From: Clostridiales bacterium
GTDB taxonomy: Bacteria > Bacillota > Sulfobacillia > UBA995 > UBA9673
Assembly (NCBI GenBank): GCA_003541445.1
Contig: DPMO01000003.1
Span: forward strand, 1 to 9,888
Direction: 5' to 3'
Length of the DNA: 9,888 nucleotides
Below the pieces are notes generated by a model, which was not told the origin of the DNA, searched no databases, and saw only the letters and a program-made list of their open reading frames with translations. Shown piece by piece: positions 7,801 to 9,888 of this stretch. Numbering within the stretch: the stretch's first letter is position 1; the number at the start of each line of letters is the position of its first letter. The position numbers and the translations under genes were made by a program.

Positions 7801-9117
7801 GTGGCGGCCGCGGGACCCGTGGTCGTCGTCGGGGCGGGTCTGGCGGGGGCCGAGGCGGCCTGGCAGCTCGCCCAGCGCGGGGTCCGGGTCAGACTCTACG
7901 AGATGCGGCCCGGCAGGATGACTCCGGCCCACACCACGGGCTACTTCGCCGAGCTCGTCTGCTCGAACTCCCTGGGCGCGGCCGCGCCCACCAGCGCCTC
8001 GGGGCTGCTGAAGGAGGAGATGCGGCGGCTCGGGTCTCTCGTCGTCCGCTGTGCGGACTCGAGCCGCGTGCCGGCCGGCGGAGCGCTGGCCGTGGACCGC
8101 ACCGAGTTCGGCCGGGCGGTGACCGAGGCCCTGGAGCGGCACCCGCTCGTCGAGGTGCGCCGGGAGGAGGTCGGGACCGTCCCGGCCGACCCGGTCGTCG
8201 TCGTGGCTTCGGGGCCCCTCACCTCGGACGCCCTGGCGGAGGACATCCGGCACCTCACCGGCCGGGAGCACCTCAGCTTCTTCGATGCCGTCGCGCCCAT
8301 CGTCACCCTGGAGTCCCTCGACCTCGACCGCATCTTCCGGTCGTCCCGGTACGACAAGGGGGAGCCGTCGTACCTGAACTGCCCCATGACCCGCGAGGAG
8401 TACGAGCGTTTCTGGGAGGCCCTCGTCACGGCCGAACGTGCTCCGCTCCATCCCTTCGAGAAGGAGGTCAACTTCGAGGGCTGTCTTCCCATCGAGGTCC
8501 TGGCCCGGAGGGACCGCCGGGCCCTCCTCTTCGGGCCCTTGAAGCCGGTCGGCCTCACCGACCCGCGCACGGGGCGCAGGCCTTACGCCGTCGTCCAGCT
8601 CCGTCAGGACAACCGGGAGGGGACCCTCTACAACATGGTCGGGTTCCAGACGAACCTGCGCTGGGGGGAGCAGAGGAGGGTCTTCCGGCTCATCCCCGGC
8701 CTCGAGAGGGCGGAGTTCGTGCGGTACGGGGTCATGCATCGCAACACATACATCAACGCCCCCGCCCTCCTCGAGCCGACCCTCCAGTGCCGGTCAAGGC
8801 CCGGGCTCTTCTTCGCGGGCCAGCTCGCAGGGGTGGAGGGTTACATGGAGTCCGCCGCGGCGGGGCTCGTCGCCGGCCTGAACGCGGCCCGTTCGGCGAT
8901 GGGGCTGGAGCCCGTCGTCCCGCCCCGGGAGACGGCCGTCGGCGCCCTCCTCCACTACATCGCCGAGGCCGACCCCCGCGACTTCCGCCCGATGAACGTG
9001 GCCTTCGGTCTCTTCCCGCCGCTTCGCGAGCCCCCTCGGGGCAAGGCCGCCCGGCGGGCCGCCTACGCCGAGAGGGCACTCGCGGCGCTGGAGGCCTGGC
9101 GGGAGGGGCTGGGGTAG
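7801..9117 (+). CDS. trmFO: Methylenetetrahydrofolate-tRNA-(uracil-5-)-methyltransferase TrmFO
   Basis: The protein has 438 residues, the family norm. This FAD enzyme makes 5-methyluridine at tRNA position 54 using methylenetetrahydrofolate and NAD(P)H. The N-terminal [21 protein letters not shown] is the dinucleotide-binding fold. CSNSLG contains Cys54 and [10 protein letters not shown] contains Cys228, matching the two functional cysteines known in the B. subtilis enzyme (Cys53 and Cys226). [22 protein letters not shown] is the C-terminal FAD-contact motif. I prefer the GTG at 7801 over the in-frame GTG at 7780: AGGAGGT (7787-7793) lies 7 bases before 7801, nothing comparable precedes 7780, and homologues begin a few residues before the VxVxGAG motif. 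In many Bacillota trmFO lies between topA and xerC/hslVU; here its neighbours are a serpin fragment and a dehydratase. The stop is followed by a long non-coding gap. Confidence 0.97.
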   Translation: MAAAGPVVVVGAGLAGAEAAWQLAQRGVRVRLYEMRPGRMTPAHTTGYFAELVCSNSLGAAAPTSASGLLKEEMRRLGSLVVRCADSSRVPAGGALAVDRTEFGRAVTEALERHPLVEVRREEVGTVPADPVVVVASGPLTSDALAEDIRHLTGREHLSFFDAVAPIVTLESLDLDRIFRSSRYDKGEPSYLNCPMTREEYERFWEALVTAERAPLHPFEKEVNFEGCLPIEVLARRDRRALLFGPLKPVGLTDPRTGRRPYAVVQLRQDNREGTLYNMVGFQTNLRWGEQRRVFRLIPGLERAEFVRYGVMHRNTYINAPALLEPTLQCRSRPGLFFAGQLAGVEGYMESAAAGLVAGLNAARSAMGLEPVVPPRETAVGALLHYIAEADPRDFRPMNVAFGLFPPLREPPRGKAARRAAYAERALAALEAWREGLG

Positions 9118-9245
9118 CGCCGGTACTGCTCGCAGCTCACCTTGACCATGTGAACCATGCACTCGAGGCCGAAGAGGGCGCAGGCGAAAGACACGGCCGA
9201 ACTCGATTGGCCGACGCCTGTCTCAGAGTGTTACCCCTACCGGTC

Positions 9246-9263
9246 GTCCCCAGGCGTGGGGAC
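9246..9263. repeat. Solitary CRISPR-repeat-like hairpin
   Basis: A perfect 7-base stem GTCCCCA/TGGGGAC with a GGCG loop lies inside a stretch (about 9244-9270) whose layout resembles a ~29-base type I-E CRISPR repeat (TCCCC...GGGGA core, CCG near the end). Only one copy exists in the window and there is no spacer array or cas gene, so it is not called as a CRISPR. It could equally be a leader or terminator hairpin. Confidence 0.4.
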
Positions 9264-9315
9264 CGGCACCGGCCTGCCGTGAGCCTCAACTGGGCACTTC
9301 CCCGGCCGTCTCTCG

Positions 9316-9340
9316 GGCCTGTGCGGAGGAATCACAGGCC
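9316..9340. promoter_or_regulatory. Perfect 8-base-pair hairpin in the dehydratase upstream region
   Basis: GGCCTGTG (9316-9323) pairs perfectly with CACAGGCC (9333-9340) around a 9-base loop CGGAGGAAT, which itself contains a ribosome-site-like GGAGG with no start codon at the right distance. It lies about 90 bases before the dehydratase start. It may be a structured leader or a weak trmFO terminator; the sequence does not decide. Confidence 0.4.
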
Positions 9341-9353
9341 GCCCGGCCGAAGA

Positions 9354-9366
9354 GGTCAGGCTGACC
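9354..9366. promoter_or_regulatory. Operator-like dyad GGTCAG-G-CTGACC
   Basis: This is a perfect 6+1+6 inverted repeat, 60 bases before the dehydratase start codon. Its size and position fit a dimeric repressor or activator site (for example a TetR- or GntR-type regulator), but no regulator gene is visible in the window. Binding is an inference. Confidence 0.35.
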
Positions 9367-9426
9367 GACAACTCCCAATTTTCCGCCCCCTTCCGCGAGC
9401 GGGGGGCGACGTCTGGAGGCCGGCCC

Positions 9427-9888
9427 GTGGAAATCTCGTCGGACATCATCGGGACGAGACTGAAGGAGTACCGGACAAAGGTCACCTGGCGGCAGACCAC
9501 TAACTTCGCCGCCTCGGTCGCGGATATGAACCCCCGTTACTTCGACGACCGGCGACCCGAGGGCATCATCGCCCCGCCCGTCTTCGCCTTCGCCCTGACC
9601 TGGCCCATCATACGGGACATATACGAGTACATGGAGTTTCCCTACTCCCCCGACGTCCTGACGACCATGGTTCATTACACCGAGCATATCGAGTTCGAGC
9701 GCCCCGTGCGTCCCGGAGACGAGGTCGTCGTCAGGGGTGAGGTGGCGGCGGTGCTCCCCCGGCGCTCGGGGACCCACGTCGTCTTCAAGTTCCCCGTGAC
9801 CGGACCCGGGGGACGGCTGTTCCACACCGAGTACATCGGGGGACTGCTCCGTGGGGTGGGGTGCCGCGACGGCGGGCGGGGGGCCGAG
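9427..9888 (+). CDS. MaoC-like hotdog-fold dehydratase (N-terminal MaoC-type domain), 3' end outside window
   Basis: The frame is open from GTG at 9427 to the last base (154 codons). The start is supported by GGAGG at 9415-9419, 7 bases upstream. The product begins MEISSDIIGT and shows a hotdog-fold MaoC-type N-terminal domain: FAASVADMNPRYFDD (27-41) followed by EGIIAPPVFAFAL, then HYTEHIEFERPVRPGDEVVVRGEV (from residue 83). Asp33 and Asn35 of the D-x-N-P hydratase motif are present, but the catalytic His of R-specific enoyl-CoA hydratases is replaced (PRYF instead of P-I/L-H). Activity may therefore need a second hotdog domain or a partner subunit to the right. The likely role is hydration or dehydration of a 3-hydroxyacyl- or enoyl-CoA; the substrate cannot be told. 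It may open a new operon that continues past the edge. Confidence 0.85.
   Translation, partial: MEISSDIIGTRLKEYRTKVTWRQTTNFAASVADMNPRYFDDRRPEGIIAPPVFAFALTWPIIRDIYEYMEFPYSPDVLTTMVHYTEHIEFERPVRPGDEVVVRGEVAAVLPRRSGTHVVFKFPVTGPGGRLFHTEYIGGLLRGVGCRDGGRGAE

Larger units (their letters stand above)
9118..9426. other. 309-base non-coding stretch with several strong dyads
   Basis: I find no supportable gene here on either strand. It holds three inverted repeats: GTCCCCA-GGCG-TGGGGAC (9246-9263), GGCCTGTG-9 bases-CACAGGCC (9316-9340) and GGTCAG-G-CTGACC (9354-9366). The GGAGG at 9415-9419 is the ribosome site of the next gene. No T-run follows any stem, so a classical terminator for trmFO is not evident. 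A promoter for the next gene is not obvious either. Confidence 0.6.

Noticed and set aside
9100..9200. - strand reading [26 protein letters not shown], faintly like a fragment of a cofactor protein such as NuoB
   Set aside because: It is short, has no credible start or ribosome site, runs into the antisense of trmFO, and the likeness is limited to FGL-C plus scattered residues.
9160..9288. Small + strand ORF of about 42 codons starting MHSRPKRAQAKDTAELDW
   Set aside because: There is no ribosome site before it, the composition is unremarkable and I know no family like it.
9241..9426. CRISPR array
   Set aside because: Only one repeat-like hairpin is present; no second copy at a repeat-plus-spacer distance on either side.

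Overview
The window is GC-rich throughout and carries eight protein genes, six of them complete. The likely source is a high-GC, Gram-positive-type bacterium of the Bacillota, perhaps a thermophilic or Clostridia/Limnochordia-like lineage. Three signs support this: TrmFO rather than TrmA for tRNA U54 methylation, a secreted protein with a copper-amine-oxidase-N-type stalk domain (common in that phylum), and strong AGGAGG-type ribosome sites. This placement is an inference. Six of the seven start codons I can place are GTG or TTG.

Layout: (1) 1-519, the 3' end of groEL on the + strand, followed by a GC-rich hairpin (598-628) in the gap to a convergent gene. (2) 638-3157 on the - strand, a large secreted protein: signal peptide, fibronectin-III-like domain, a stalk domain and four PPC-type beta domains. 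(3) 3158-3411, a divergent intergenic region. (4) 3412-5537, a tightly coupled hpt-guaA pair for purine salvage and GMP synthesis, with a 4-base stop/start overlap. (5) 5760-6905, an Eis-like GNAT acetyltransferase. (6) 7005-7565 on the - strand, a very short lipoprotein whose body is only the C-terminal third or so of a serpin. (7) 7801-9117, trmFO. (8) 9118-9426, a non-coding stretch with several strong dyads. (9) 9427 to the window end, the start of a MaoC/hotdog dehydratase, open at the 3' edge.

Most genes are housekeeping: a chaperonin, purine salvage and tRNA modification. Hpt makes IMP/GMP from free bases and GuaA makes GMP from XMP, so that pair forms a GMP supply unit. The accessory content is extracellular: the multi-PPC protein and the serpin-fragment lipoprotein are both predicted to be exported. 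The serpin fragment is the most unusual item. It has an intact lipobox, a good ribosome site and well-kept C-terminal serpin motifs including the reactive-loop hinge, yet it lacks the roughly 200 residues that form most of the serpin fold.
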